Under the pieces are notes generated by a model. It was not told the origin of the DNA, did no database searches, and saw nothing but the letters and a program-made list of their open reading frames with translations. From Clostridia bacterium (GTDB taxonomy: Bacteria; Bacillota; Clostridia; Oscillospirales; UBA644), in contig JAFPBP010000170.1 of assembly GCA_017424085.1 (NCBI GenBank), positions 1 through 6,755 of the forward strand: a stretch of 6,755 nt of DNA, given 5' to 3'. Below are positions 1 to 6,519 of this stretch, in pieces. How positions within the stretch are numbered: the stretch's first letter is position 1; each line of letters opens with the position of its first letter. Both the position numbers and the translations under genes were made by a program.

Positions 1-2139
1 GATATCGTCGATACGGTTAAGAAATTCGGGGCGGAAGGTCTGACGCAGCTCACCCATCACGCTTTCGCGAATGGATTCCTGGGTGCGATCGAACTCCTCC
101 TGCGCGGGGGCAAAGCCAAGCTGCTTCTTCTTTTCGGAGATGTTCCGCGCGCCCACGTTGCTGGTCATGATGATCACGGTATTCTTGAAGTCCACCGTTC
201 TCCCCTGTCCGTCGGTCAACTGTCCGTCGTCCAGCACCTGAAGCATCACGTTGAACACGTCGGGATGCGCCTTTTCGATCTCGTCGAAGAGAATGACGGC
301 GTAAGGCTTGCGACGCACCTTTTCGGTCAACTGTCCGCCCTCGTCGTAGCCCACGTAGCCCGGAGGGGATCCGATGAGGCGGGAAACGGTGTGCTTTTCC
401 ATATATTCGGACATATCGATACGGATCATATCGTTCTCGTCCCCGAACATGACCTCAGCCAGCGCCTTGGAAAGCTCGGTTTTGCCCACGCCCGTGGGAC
501 CGAGGAACAAGAACGAGCCGATGGGGCGCTTGGGATCCTTCAAGCCCACTCTGCCCCGACGGATGGCACGGGAGACAGCCAGAACGGCGCTGTCCTGCCC
601 AACCACCCGCTGATGGAGGATGTTTTCCATGTTCAGAAGGCGCTGTCCCTCCTCGGAGATCAGCTTGCGGACGGGGATGCCCGTGGATTGAGAAATGACC
701 TCCTGGATCTCCTCGGCGCCCACGGTCAGCTCCCGATTTGCCGCCTGCTCGCTCCATTGACGGCGAAGCTCCTCCAGCTCTGCCTTCTTGGCTTTTTCCT
801 CGTCACGGATGCGGGCAGCCTCCTCGAAGTTCTGATTCTTGACCGCATCCTCCTTCTCCGCTCCCAGGCGGGCGATGACCTGCTCCTTCTCCTTCAGATC
901 GGGGGGCGAGGTCAGATTGGAGATGCGAAGCTTGGAGGCGGCTTCGTCCATCAGGTCGATTGCCTTATCGGGCAAAAACCGATCCTGAATATACCGCTTG
1001 CTCAGCTTGACTGCCGCTTCGATGGCGTCGTCGGTGATGCGGACCTTGTGATGGGCTTCGTATTTATCCCGCAAGCCCTTGAGGATGTCGATGGCGTCCT
1101 CCACCGAGGGCTCCGCCACCACGATGGGCTGAAAACGGCGCTCCAGAGCCGCATCCTTTTCGATGTTCTTGTGATATTCGTTGAGGGTCGTGGCGCCGAT
1201 CACCTGCAATTCTCCCCGTGCCAGAGAGGGCTTGAGAATGTTTGCCGCATCCATGGCGCCCTCGGCGGAGCCTGCGCCCACAAGCACGTGAAGCTCGTCG
1301 ATGAACAGGATCACGTTCCCCGATTTTTTCACCTCTTCGATGACGTTTTTCAGACGCTCTTCAAAATCGCCGCGGTACTTGGAGCCTGCGATCATGGAGG
1401 CGATGTCCACGGTAACCACCCGTTTGTCCTTCAGCATTTCGGGAACGGAGCCGTCCACGATGCGCTGAGCCAGCCCCTCGGCGATGGCGGTTTTGCCCAC
1501 GCCGGGCTCGCCGATGAGGCAGGGGTTATTTTTTGAGCGACGGGACAGGACCTGGATCACCCGTGCGATCTCCTCGCTTCGTCCGATGACGGGGTCAATC
1601 TTCCGTTCCCGCGCCTGCTCGGTGAGGTCCACGCCGAACTTATCCAGCTCGGGAGTCTTTCCGCTTCCCTTTTTGACGGGATCCTTTTTGGGAGCAGAGC
1701 CGGCAGCCATGCCCAGCAGCTCGGGAATGCGGGAGGCAAGAGACTTCACGTCTGCCCCTTCCTCGTTGAGAAGCTCCACTGCCTTGCAATCGGATTCCCG
1801 CAAAAGGGCGAGCAGAAGGTGCTCGGTGCCGATGATGTTATGCCCCAGCTGACGGGCTTCCGCATAGGATTGCTCCAGAATTTTCTTCATGCGAGGGGTC
1901 ATATCCTGCCCCGAGACCATAGAGGGTCTGCCCGTACCGATGGATTCGGCAATACGGCTGACCAATCCCTCCACGGTGATGCCCGCATCGGACAATGCTT
2001 TTTGCGCCACGCTGTCCTCGGTCTGAGTCAAGCCCAGCAGAAGATGCTCGGTTCCGATATAGGAATGCCCCAGCTCGCGTGCGGCTTCCAGAGCGTAATT
2101 CAATGCCATGGTGGCTTTTTGAGAGAAATTATTCAACAT
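1..2139 (-). CDS. clpC: ClpC, Hsp100/AAA+ unfoldase subunit of the ClpCP protease (3' end outside window)
   Basis: ClpC is a cytoplasmic ATP-driven unfoldase that passes substrates to ClpP. The visible 713 residues follow the family order. Two Clp-N repeats lie at about 1-145, with GTEH motifs whose glutamates E31 and E106 match the phospho-arginine docking glutamates known from Bacillus ClpC. The first AAA+ module has Walker A GEPGVGKT (210-217) and Walker [10 protein letters not shown] (276-284). A charged middle domain with a UVR-like [15 protein letters not shown] segment starts near 434; this is the McsA/MecA adaptor region in the family. The second Walker A is GPTGVGKT (547-554). A ClpP-docking loop LGF (674-676) is followed by a sensor-type [10 protein letters not shown] stretch. 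The reading frame is open to base 1, so roughly 100 C-terminal residues are missing, judged from the usual length of about 810-820. The ATG at 2139 is preceded by GAGGTGA with 7 nt spacing. It is the last gene seen in the ctsR operon, 30 bp after mcsB. Identity is very secure. Confidence 0.97.
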   Translation of the reverse strand, partial: MLNNFSQKATMALNYALEAARELGHSYIGTEHLLLGLTQTEDSVAQKALSDAGITVEGLVSRIAESIGTGRPSMVSGQDMTPRMKKILEQSYAEARQLGHNIIGTEHLLLALLRESDCKAVELLNEEGADVKSLASRIPELLGMAAGSAPKKDPVKKGSGKTPELDKFGVDLTEQARERKIDPVIGRSEEIARVIQVLSRRSKNNPCLIGEPGVGKTAIAEGLAQRIVDGSVPEMLKDKRVVTVDIASMIAGSKYRGDFEERLKNVIEEVKKSGNVILFIDELHVLVGAGSAEGAMDAANILKPSLARGELQVIGATTLNEYHKNIEKDAALERRFQPIVVAEPSVEDAIDILKGLRDKYEAHHKVRITDDAIEAAVKLSKRYIQDRFLPDKAIDLMDEAASKLRISNLTSPPDLKEKEQVIARLGAEKEDAVKNQNFEEAARIRDEEKAKKAELEELRRQWSEQAANRELTVGAEEIQEVISQSTGIPVRKLISEEGQRLLNMENILHQRVVGQDSAVLAVSRAIRRGRVGLKDPKRPIGSFLFLGPTGVGKTELSKALAEVMFGDENDMIRIDMSEYMEKHTVSRLIGSPPGYVGYDEGGQLTEKVRRKPYAVILFDEIEKAHPDVFNVMLQVLDDGQLTDGQGRTVDFKNTVIIMTSNVGARNISEKKKQLGFAPAQEEFDRTQESIRESVMGELRQTFRPEFLNRIDDI

Positions 2140-2146
2140 TTGCGCT

Positions 2147-2153
2147 TCACCTC
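2147..2153 (-). promoter_or_regulatory. Ribosome binding site of clpC
   Basis: GAGGTGA lies 7 nt upstream of the clpC ATG inside the 30-bp mcsB-clpC gap. The identical heptamer precedes the divergent radical SAM gene. No promoter or CtsR box is visible in this gap, so clpC appears to depend on the ctsR promoter here. Confidence 0.75.
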
Positions 2154-2169
2154 AAATACAATTCTAAAC

Positions 2170-3171
2170 TCAGCCGTTCAACCGCTGGCGGATCAACGCC
2201 GCGCGACGAACGTCCCGTTGTGCGTCACCCTCCGATTCTCCCACCAGCATCAGATTGTAGGGCTGGCATTCGCTGAACAGATGATCCAACTCCCGCAGAT
2301 CCAGCGAGATCAGATCCAATTCCACCGCAAGACGCAGGTTGGAATACAACTTGCGGAACTCGGAGGAGGAGATCATGCGGCATTCCTTCAAAATTCCGTA
2401 GGCGCGGAACAGTTCGTCCTGCCCCCGAAGATCGGAATACGCCTGCTCCCGTGCCTTCTTTTCCGAGGCACAGATCTTGGCAACAATGCGATCCAGTAAC
2501 GTGATGATCTCTTCTTCGCTCATGCCGAGAGATACGGAATTGGAAACCTGATACAGACACGCCTCGGCACGGGAGCCTTCTCCGTACAGACCGCGGACCG
2601 TGACTCCCAGCTGGGAGACCGAATCCACCAGACGGTCGATGAGCCCCCGACGGGTGAGGGCGGGCAGATGGATCATCACAGACGCTCGCATGCCCGTGCC
2701 AAGATTGGTGGGACAGGAGGTCAGATAACCGTACTTTTCGCTGAACGCATATTCCACACGATCGGAGATATAGTCGTCCAGTCCATTGACCTGCTCATAC
2801 AGATCCTTCAGGCAGGAGCCCGACGCCATTGCCTGAATGCGGAGATGGTCTTCCTCGTTGATCATCACGGACAGAGTCTTGTTCCGTCCCAGAAGAAGGG
2901 CGGAGCGCTCCGACGCCCGTGCGAATTCGGGAGAGATCAAGTGCTCCTCCATCATCGCCCCCGCCTGGACGGAGGTGACGTTTTTCATATCCAGAAAATC
3001 GAAGGTCTCGTGGGGATATTCTGCCAAAAGCCCGTGAAGCTCGTTCTTCATCTCCCGTGCACCCTCGGCGGAGAGACGGGAGGGGAAGGGATATTTCTTC
3101 AGATTCCGTGCCAGACGGATGCGGGAGGAAACCACCATGCGGGGGTCGAGGGCGGCGTTATTCTCACTCAT
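2170..3171 (-). CDS. mcsB: McsB, protein-arginine kinase
   Basis: McsB is a phosphagen-kinase homologue that uses ATP to phosphorylate arginines on proteins. The mark targets them to ClpCP and also inactivates CtsR under stress. Visible motifs in the 333 residues are the nucleotide-binding SSRIRLARN (15-23), NEEDHLRIQ (105-113) with the catalytic-loop glutamate at about E107, TSCPTNLGTG (151-160) with the conserved active-site cysteine C153, and GLYGEGS (194-200) with E198 as the probable second catalytic glutamate. The C-terminal RDVRRA (319-324) matches the RDxxRA motif of the family's allosteric phospho-arginine pocket. I chose the start at 3171 because AAAGGAG sits 9 nt before it. An in-frame ATG at 3180 abuts that Shine-Dalgarno, and the frame further upstream only overlaps mcsA. 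The start overlaps the mcsA stop by 8 bp (ATGAGTGA), indicating translational coupling. The N-terminus before SSRIR is about 12 residues shorter than I recall for Bacillus McsB. Confidence 0.96.
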   Translation of the reverse strand: MSENNAALDPRMVVSSRIRLARNLKKYPFPSRLSAEGAREMKNELHGLLAEYPHETFDFLDMKNVTSVQAGAMMEEHLISPEFARASERSALLLGRNKTLSVMINEEDHLRIQAMASGSCLKDLYEQVNGLDDYISDRVEYAFSEKYGYLTSCPTNLGTGMRASVMIHLPALTRRGLIDRLVDSVSQLGVTVRGLYGEGSRAEACLYQVSNSVSLGMSEEEIITLLDRIVAKICASEKKAREQAYSDLRGQDELFRAYGILKECRMISSSEFRKLYSNLRLAVELDLISLDLRELDHLFSECQPYNLMLVGESEGDAQRDVRRAALIRQRLNG

Positions 3172-3667
3172 GGGACCCATCTCCTTTCTTCTTGGCTTCC
3201 AGATCGCGGATCTTATCCCGCAGAACCGTTGCCTCTTCAAAGTTTTCGGTTTCAATGGCTTTCGCCAGCTTTTGCTTCAGCTGCGCCAGATCGTCGGCGG
3301 CAGGCTCCTTCCCGTGGGGCGTTTTCCCGGAATGCGCCTTATTGCCCGAAATACGGGGAAGCAGGCGGCGAAGGTAATCGCGGAAGGTGTCGTAGCAATC
3401 GGCGCATCCCATGATCCCATTCTTGCTCACCTCGTTGAGGGAGATGCCGCAGGTGGGACAGGTGGCGGAGGCGGGAGGTGCATAGGAGCCCAGAAGCTCG
3501 GACATGGCTCCCAAACCGAAGCCGAAGTTACCGAACCCGCTCATAGGGTCTCCCAACCCCAGCTTGGCGGCACACTCGGAGCAGAGAAACACTTCACGGG
3601 TTTTTCCGTTCACGGTTTGTTTGAAATAAGTGGTTGCGGTGTTCTTTTTGCAGTTTTCGCAAAGCAT
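3164..3667 (-). CDS. mcsA: McsA, zinc-finger activator of the McsB arginine kinase
   Basis: McsA activates McsB and links it to ClpC. The 167 residues show four CxxC pairs: C3/C6 and C29/C32 (first zinc site), then C70/C73 and C88/C91 (second site). A family-typical YDTFRDYLRRLLPRI stretch follows, with HSGKTPHGK near 112-120. The C-terminal UVR motif (about 128-163, KLAKAIETENFEEATVLRD) resembles the one in UvrB/UvrC and in the ClpC middle domain, and it is the known McsA interaction surface. A glycine-rich linker (about 44-53) separates the zinc sites. The start is set at 3667 because AAGGAG lies 9 nt upstream, the spacing also used by mcsB. An in-frame ATG two codons earlier (3673) has only 3 nt spacing but cannot be excluded. 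The gene lies between ctsR and mcsB and overlaps the latter by 8 bp. Family length is about 165-185, so it looks intact. Confidence 0.95.
   Translation of the reverse strand: MLCENCKKNTATTYFKQTVNGKTREVFLCSECAAKLGLGDPMSGFGNFGFGLGAMSELLGSYAPPASATCPTCGISLNEVSKNGIMGCADCYDTFRDYLRRLLPRISGNKAHSGKTPHGKEPAADDLAQLKQKLAKAIETENFEEATVLRDKIRDLEAKKKGDGSHE
3181..3187 (-). promoter_or_regulatory. Ribosome binding site deciding the mcsB start
   Basis: AAAGGAG on the minus strand ends directly before an ATG at 3180, which leaves no spacing, but lies 9 nt before the ATG at 3171. This favours the 333-residue McsB over longer readings that begin at 3180 or at 3255. The element lies within the last codons of mcsA. 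Confidence 0.75.
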
Positions 3668-3676
3668 ATTCATTCA

Positions 3677-3682
3677 CTCCTT
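3677..3682 (-). promoter_or_regulatory. Ribosome binding site deciding the mcsA start
   Basis: AAGGAG on the minus strand lies in the short gap after the ctsR stop. It is 9 nt before the ATG at 3667 and 3 nt before the ATG at 3673, so the shorter McsA is preferred. Confidence 0.65.
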
Positions 3683-3685
3683 ACA

Positions 3686-4141
3686 TTATTCCGTTGCCAC
3701 GGAAATCAGCATGTTTTTCAAGATATCAGCCCGCACGAAGTCCCGCACCGAGGGGGGCAGCGCAGATAAGGCGTTCTCGGACACGGCGGCACGGATCAGC
3801 CGAACCTCCCCCGTGGAAAGGTATCCGTAATCCAGCATATTCTTCAAGAACAGATCCGCGTTGAAGGCGTTGATGTTCTTTCCGACGGCGTTGACCACGT
3901 GCATGATGTGCGTCCGTTTATCGGACTGCACGCGGCGGATGCGGATATACCCCCCACCACCCCGTCTGCTTTCAATAATATACCCGCGCTCGGGGGTGAA
4001 GCGGGAGGAGATCACGTAATTGATCTGGCTGGGGACCACGTTGAACTGCTGAGCAAGCTCGTTGCGCTGCAGCTCCAACGCTCCGTCCTGCTTTTCCAGC
4101 GCCTCGATGAGGAAGGCGGCGATCAGATCACTTGATTTCAT
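3686..4141 (-). CDS. ctsR: CtsR, class III heat-shock transcriptional repressor
   Basis: CtsR is a dimeric winged helix-turn-helix repressor of clp genes. It senses heat and is removed from DNA when it unfolds or is controlled by McsB/ClpCP. The 151 residues match the family length of about 150-155. The N-terminal DNA-binding domain covers about 1-75, with helix-turn-helix segment LAQQFNVVPSQINYVISSRF (29-48). The wing carries the hallmark tetraglycine loop RRGGGGYIRI (59-68), known as the thermosensing, minor-groove-contacting element. The C-terminal helical dimerisation domain (about 78-151) follows. The ATG at 4141 is chosen because GGAGG lies 5 nt upstream and because the family consensus starts here. 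An in-frame extension to 4225 would begin upstream of the promoter's expected start site. It is the first gene of the operon, and CtsR boxes flank its promoter, so autorepression is very likely. Confidence 0.97.
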   Translation of the reverse strand: MKSSDLIAAFLIEALEKQDGALELQRNELAQQFNVVPSQINYVISSRFTPERGYIIESRRGGGGYIRIRRVQSDKRTHIMHVVNAVGKNINAFNADLFLKNMLDYGYLSTGEVRLIRAAVSENALSALPPSVRDFVRADILKNMLISVATE

Positions 4142-4168
4142 GGATACCTCCGTACGGTCAAATTTGAT

Positions 4169-4185
4169 TTTGACTTTCTTTGACC
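4169..4185 (-). promoter_or_regulatory. CtsR operator 1, perfect tandem heptad
   Basis: On the minus strand the sequence reads GGTCAAA-GAA-AGTCAAA. This matches the known CtsR consensus RGTCAAA-NAN-RGTCAAA at every defined position. It begins about 11 bases after the ctsR -10 hexamer, so it covers or directly follows the transcription start, where bound CtsR would block RNA polymerase. Confidence 0.92.
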
Positions 4186-4196
4186 TTTGTGAATAC

Positions 4197-4225
4197 AGTA
4201 TACACCATTTCGGAAATTTTTGCAA
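4197..4225 (-). promoter_or_regulatory. Sigma-A-type promoter of the ctsR operon
   Basis: On the minus strand, TTGCAA (4225-4220) and TATACT (4202-4197) are separated by exactly 17 bases. Transcription would begin near 4190 and give a leader of about 50 bases that carries CtsR operator 1 and the GGAGG ribosome binding site. The same -35 hexamer and spacing occur in the two other promoters of this window. Confidence 0.85.
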
Positions 4226-4235
4226 CTCCCAAAAA

Positions 4236-4252
4236 GGTCAAATAAAGTCAGA
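4236..4252 (+). promoter_or_regulatory. CtsR operator 2, one mismatch, opposite orientation
   Basis: On the plus strand the sequence reads GGTCAAA-TAA-AGTCAGA, a CtsR box with a single departure (G for A) in the second heptad. It lies 10 bases upstream of the ctsR -35 hexamer and points opposite to operator 1. The pair therefore brackets the ctsR promoter. It is about 140 bases from the divergent promoter, so its main target is probably ctsR. Confidence 0.78.
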
Positions 4253-4394
4253 AATCAACCGTCCGTTTCAATTTACAGGGTTATTATCTCCCATTTTCGC
4301 TTATTTTTAATCATTTTTGCGATTTTTCAAATTATCAAACGCAAGAAAACTCTCGAACAAATCGTAAATTTGTTTGAAATATACCCCATTCCCC
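4253..4394. other. AT-rich intergenic stretch without a supported gene
   Basis: This 142-base part of the divergent control region is markedly richer in A and T than the flanking genes. A plus-strand open frame runs across it from a TTG at 4220, but it has no Shine-Dalgarno and passes through the promoter, so I do not call it. The only structure I see is the inverted repeat at 4354-4376. The A/T tracts just upstream of the 4395 promoter could act as an UP-like element, but this is speculative. Confidence 0.6.
4354..4376. repeat. Imperfect inverted repeat upstream of the radical SAM promoter
   Basis: CGAACAAAT (4354-4362) and ATTTGTTTG (4368-4376) are inverted with a 5-base spacer and 8 of 9 pairs matching. 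The left arm looks like the left half of a Gram-positive SOS box (CGAAC followed by A-A-A-T, fitting RNRY). The right half at the standard spacing (CGTA instead of GTTY) does not fit. It lies 18 bases before the -35 hexamer, outside the expected transcript, so an operator is more plausible than an RNA hairpin. Chance occurrence in AT-rich DNA is possible. Confidence 0.4.
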
Positions 4395-4423
4395 TTGCAA
4401 AGGTCAAAAAAGTGTGATATAAT
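4395..4423 (+). promoter_or_regulatory. Extended -10 promoter of the radical SAM/DUF4130 operon
   Basis: TTGCAA (4395-4400), a 17-base spacer and a consensus TATAAT (4418-4423) preceded by TGA (4415-4417) form a strong extended -10 sigma-A promoter. The expected start is near 4430, giving a leader of roughly 37 bases. A GGTCAAA heptad, a CtsR half-site, sits at 4402-4408 in the spacer. The SOS box begins 5 bases after the -10. A promoter this close to consensus would suit a tightly repressed, strongly inducible gene. Confidence 0.9.
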
Positions 4424-4428
4424 AAATA

Positions 4429-4442
4429 CGAACCGATGTTCG
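4429..4442. promoter_or_regulatory. SOS box (LexA/DinR operator) over the transcription start
   Basis: CGAAC-CGAT-GTTCG has perfectly symmetric 5-base arms around 4 bases. The known Bacillus-type SOS box is CGAACRNRYGTTYC. The core GAAC-N4-GTTC matches fully, with departures only at the first spacer base and the last outer base. It begins 5 bases after TATAAT and so overlaps the predicted start site, a classical repressor position. No other GAAC-N4-GTTC palindrome was noticed in the control region. LexA itself is not in the window, so its binding is inferred. Confidence 0.8.
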
Positions 4443-4455
4443 ATTTTATTTTTTC

Positions 4456-4462
4456 GAGGTGA
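4456..4462 (+). promoter_or_regulatory. Ribosome binding site of the radical SAM gene
   Basis: GAGGTGA ends 4 nt before the ATG at 4467. It fixes the start at the family-consensus MTNLF and excludes the in-frame extension that would begin at 4374. Confidence 0.75.
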
Positions 4463-4466
4463 AAGA

Positions 4467-5771
4467 ATGACCAACCTCTTCCCTGCCCTGCGCTCGTCTC
4501 TGACCTTGGACGAGCGGGTCACGATCCTGACCGAGGGGGCGAAATACGACGTTTCCTGCTCCTCGTCGGGGTCGGCACGGCGGGGTGTGCGGGGCGGATT
4601 GGGGGACTGCGCCCCTGCGGGGATCTGCCATTCCTTCACCCCCGACGGACGGTGCATCTCCCTGCTGAAGATCCTCATGTCCAACGATTGTCTCTACAAC
4701 TGCAAGTACTGCGCCAACCGACGGGAGGCGGATCTGCCCCGCGCCACGCTGACACCGAGAGAGATCTGTGAGATCACCGTAGGGTTCTACCGAAGGAATT
4801 ATATTGAAGGGTTGTTTCTGTCCTCAGCGGTGTTCGCCTCCCCCAACGAGACCATGGAGCGGCTCACCGAAACGGTGATCCTGCTTCGGACCGAATATAA
4901 TTTTCACGGATACGTTCATCTGAAAGCCATCCCGGGATGCGATCCGCAGCTTTTGGATCTCGCCGCACGCTATGCAGACCGCATGAGCGAGAACATCGAG
5001 TTGCCCTCCTCGGCGGGGCTGAAGATGCTGGCTCCGCAGAAGACGAAGGAGGCGATCTTAGCCCCTATGGAGCGGTTAGCCACCATCGCGCAGGCGTCTC
5101 TCCCCCAAAGGGGGCGGGCAAAGATCCTGCCTGCAGGGCAAACGACCCAGATGATCGTGGGCGCCACCCCCGACACGGACGGAACCATTTTGCGGCTGAC
5201 CGAGGGGTTATACCGTCATTATCGCCTCAAGCGGGTCTATTATTCCGCCTACGTGCCCGTGGGAAATCCTTCCCTGCTCCCCGTAAAGCCGCCCGATCTG
5301 TTGCGGGAAAACCGATTGTATCAAGCCGATTGGCTCCTTCGGTTTTACGGATTTACGGCAGAGGAGCTGCTTCCCACCGACAAAAACTTCGACCGTGCCG
5401 TGGATCCGAAATGCGATTGGGCGTTGCGGCACCCCGAGGTTTTCCCTTTGGAGATCAATACGGCGCCCTACGAAATGCTTTTGCGGGTGCCGGGGATCGG
5501 AGTCAAGTCCGCGTGGCGCATTGCACGCGCGCGGGAAACGGCAACGCTGCGGTACGAGGATCTGCAGAAAATGAAGGTGGTGCTCCGTCGCGCCGCCCAT
5601 TTCATCACCTGCGACGGAAAATACAACGGGTGCGGCGAGAACCGTGCGATCCTGCGATCCTATCTGACCGCCCCCGCCTTCGGAGCATCGGAGGAAGGGC
5701 AAATGACCTTGACAGAGGCGGCAAACACCTTAGTGGAAGCCAAGCGCTCGGCATTGACGGGAGAATTGTAA
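4467..5771 (+). CDS. Putative DNA modification/repair radical SAM protein (TIGR03916-like)
   Basis: This 434-residue protein should hold a 4Fe-4S cluster and cleave S-adenosylmethionine. Its substrate is not established to my knowledge. The radical SAM motif is C75-x3-C79-x2-C82 (CLYNCKYC). The region before it carries further cysteines C31, C48, C54 and C63 in a family-typical setting (SCSSSG; GICHSFTPDGRCISLLKIL), possibly ligands of another metal site. Family-typical blocks follow: NYIEGLFLSSAVF (111-123), HLKAIPGCDP (151-160), ENIELPSSAGLKMLAP (175-190), PAGQTTQMIVGATPD (222-236) and RVYYSAYVPV (256-265). A helix-hairpin-helix, LLRVPGIGVKSAWRIARAR (338-356), suggests non-specific DNA binding. 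C382 and C389 lie near the end. The ATG at 4467 has GAGGTGA 4 nt upstream; a longer frame from 4374 begins before the promoter and is rejected. The next gene starts 1 bp after the stop. Assignment to the family is strong; a repair role is inferred from the helix-hairpin-helix, the partner gene and the SOS box. Confidence 0.92.
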   Translation: MTNLFPALRSSLTLDERVTILTEGAKYDVSCSSSGSARRGVRGGLGDCAPAGICHSFTPDGRCISLLKILMSNDCLYNCKYCANRREADLPRATLTPREICEITVGFYRRNYIEGLFLSSAVFASPNETMERLTETVILLRTEYNFHGYVHLKAIPGCDPQLLDLAARYADRMSENIELPSSAGLKMLAPQKTKEAILAPMERLATIAQASLPQRGRAKILPAGQTTQMIVGATPDTDGTILRLTEGLYRHYRLKRVYYSAYVPVGNPSLLPVKPPDLLRENRLYQADWLLRFYGFTAEELLPTDKNFDRAVDPKCDWALRHPEVFPLEINTAPYEMLLRVPGIGVKSAWRIARARETATLRYEDLQKMKVVLRRAAHFITCDGKYNGCGENRAILRSYLTAPAFGASEEGQMTLTEAANTLVEAKRSALTGEL

Positions 5772-5772
5772 T

Positions 5773-6519
5773 ATGTTGGTTTATCAATATTCGGGGGGCA
5801 TGGACGGTTTTCTCACCGCCGTGTTCCGCATTTACGAGGAAAAAACCGTACCCGACCTGATCACCTGCGGAGAGGCGGTGGAATACCCCTTGTCCGCAAC
5901 GACGGTATTCATTCAGCCCGAGGAGGAAAAGGCGCTGAGAGTGGTCAAGGGGATCCACGCGCGATTGGGGGAATCGGGGCTTTTGCAGTTGAATTACGCT
6001 TACGCCTCCTGCGATCCCGAACGGAACCGCAAGATGCTCTATTGGATCCTGTCGGTCTTCAAATACGGGACCGACGTGCAGAAGCGGTATCAGGACCCCA
6101 ACGTCATGGCGTTCTGCGACATGACCGCCCGCGTGACGCTGGAATTGAATCATACGCTGGGGTACGTGCGCTTTGAAGAGAGCCGCGAGGGACTGTATTG
6201 CGCCCGCTTCGCTCCCGATAACAACGTACTCTCCTTTCTGATGCCCCATTTTGCAAAACGGTTCAACGACCAAAATTTTCTGATCTTCGATTGCAAGCGG
6301 ATGCTCTACGGCATTTACAACGGAAGAGAATGGAAGGTGGTCTCATCGGATCAGACCGTCCGCTGGACGCCCACGGAGGCGGAGATTTTGTTTCAAACTC
6401 TATGGAAGGATTACTTCCGCGCGGTCACCATTGCCCAAAGAGAAAACAAAAAGCTTCAGGACTCCTTCCTCCCCCGCAGATATCGGGAATACATGACGGA
6501 ATTCCGCCCAACGCTCTGA
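5773..6519 (+). CDS. DUF4130 / TIGR03915 family putative DNA metabolism protein
   Basis: This 248-residue protein belongs to the family of unknown biochemical function that accompanies the radical SAM protein encoded just upstream. Family-typical features are the N-terminal YQYSGGMDGFLTAVFRIYEEK (5-25), the central HFAKRFNDQNFLIFDCKR block (about 158-175), and the C-terminal LWKDYFRAVTIAQRENKKLQDSFLPRRYREYMTEF segment (about 211-245). The last covers a conserved N-x-x-LQ and PRRY pattern. I see no signal peptide or membrane segment, so it is presumably cytoplasmic. The ATG lies 1 bp after the upstream stop, with GGGAG 9 nt before it inside the previous gene, indicating co-translation and joint function. 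In other bacteria, as I recall, this domain is found near or fused to uracil-DNA-glycosylase-like proteins, which supports a nucleic-acid role. No catalytic residue can be named from sequence alone. Confidence 0.88.
   Translation: MLVYQYSGGMDGFLTAVFRIYEEKTVPDLITCGEAVEYPLSATTVFIQPEEEKALRVVKGIHARLGESGLLQLNYAYASCDPERNRKMLYWILSVFKYGTDVQKRYQDPNVMAFCDMTARVTLELNHTLGYVRFEESREGLYCARFAPDNNVLSFLMPHFAKRFNDQNFLIFDCKRMLYGIYNGREWKVVSSDQTVRWTPTEAEILFQTLWKDYFRAVTIAQRENKKLQDSFLPRRYREYMTEFRPTL

Noticed and set aside
265..1536. Long plus-strand open frame (423 codons) opposite clpC
   Set aside because: It is fully antisense to a highly conserved ClpC reading frame, has no family resemblance, and its histidine- and leucine-rich composition is what the reverse complement of GC-biased codons gives. 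It is a shadow frame.
4220..4248. Second plus-strand promoter using the palindromic TTGCAA at 4220-4225
   Set aside because: The hexamer reads the same on both strands, but the plus-strand -10 at the right distance is only TAAAGT and lies within CtsR operator 2. It works better as the ctsR -35.
4220..4417. Plus-strand 65-codon frame with a hydrophobic stretch in the intergenic region
   Set aside because: It starts at a TTG without a Shine-Dalgarno, crosses the promoter -35 and spacer, and owes its hydrophobic look to AT-rich DNA.
4307..4684. Minus-strand 125-codon frame over the divergent region
   Set aside because: Its upstream half is antisense to the start of the radical SAM gene and the rest runs through the SOS box and promoter. 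No ribosome binding site or family resemblance is seen.
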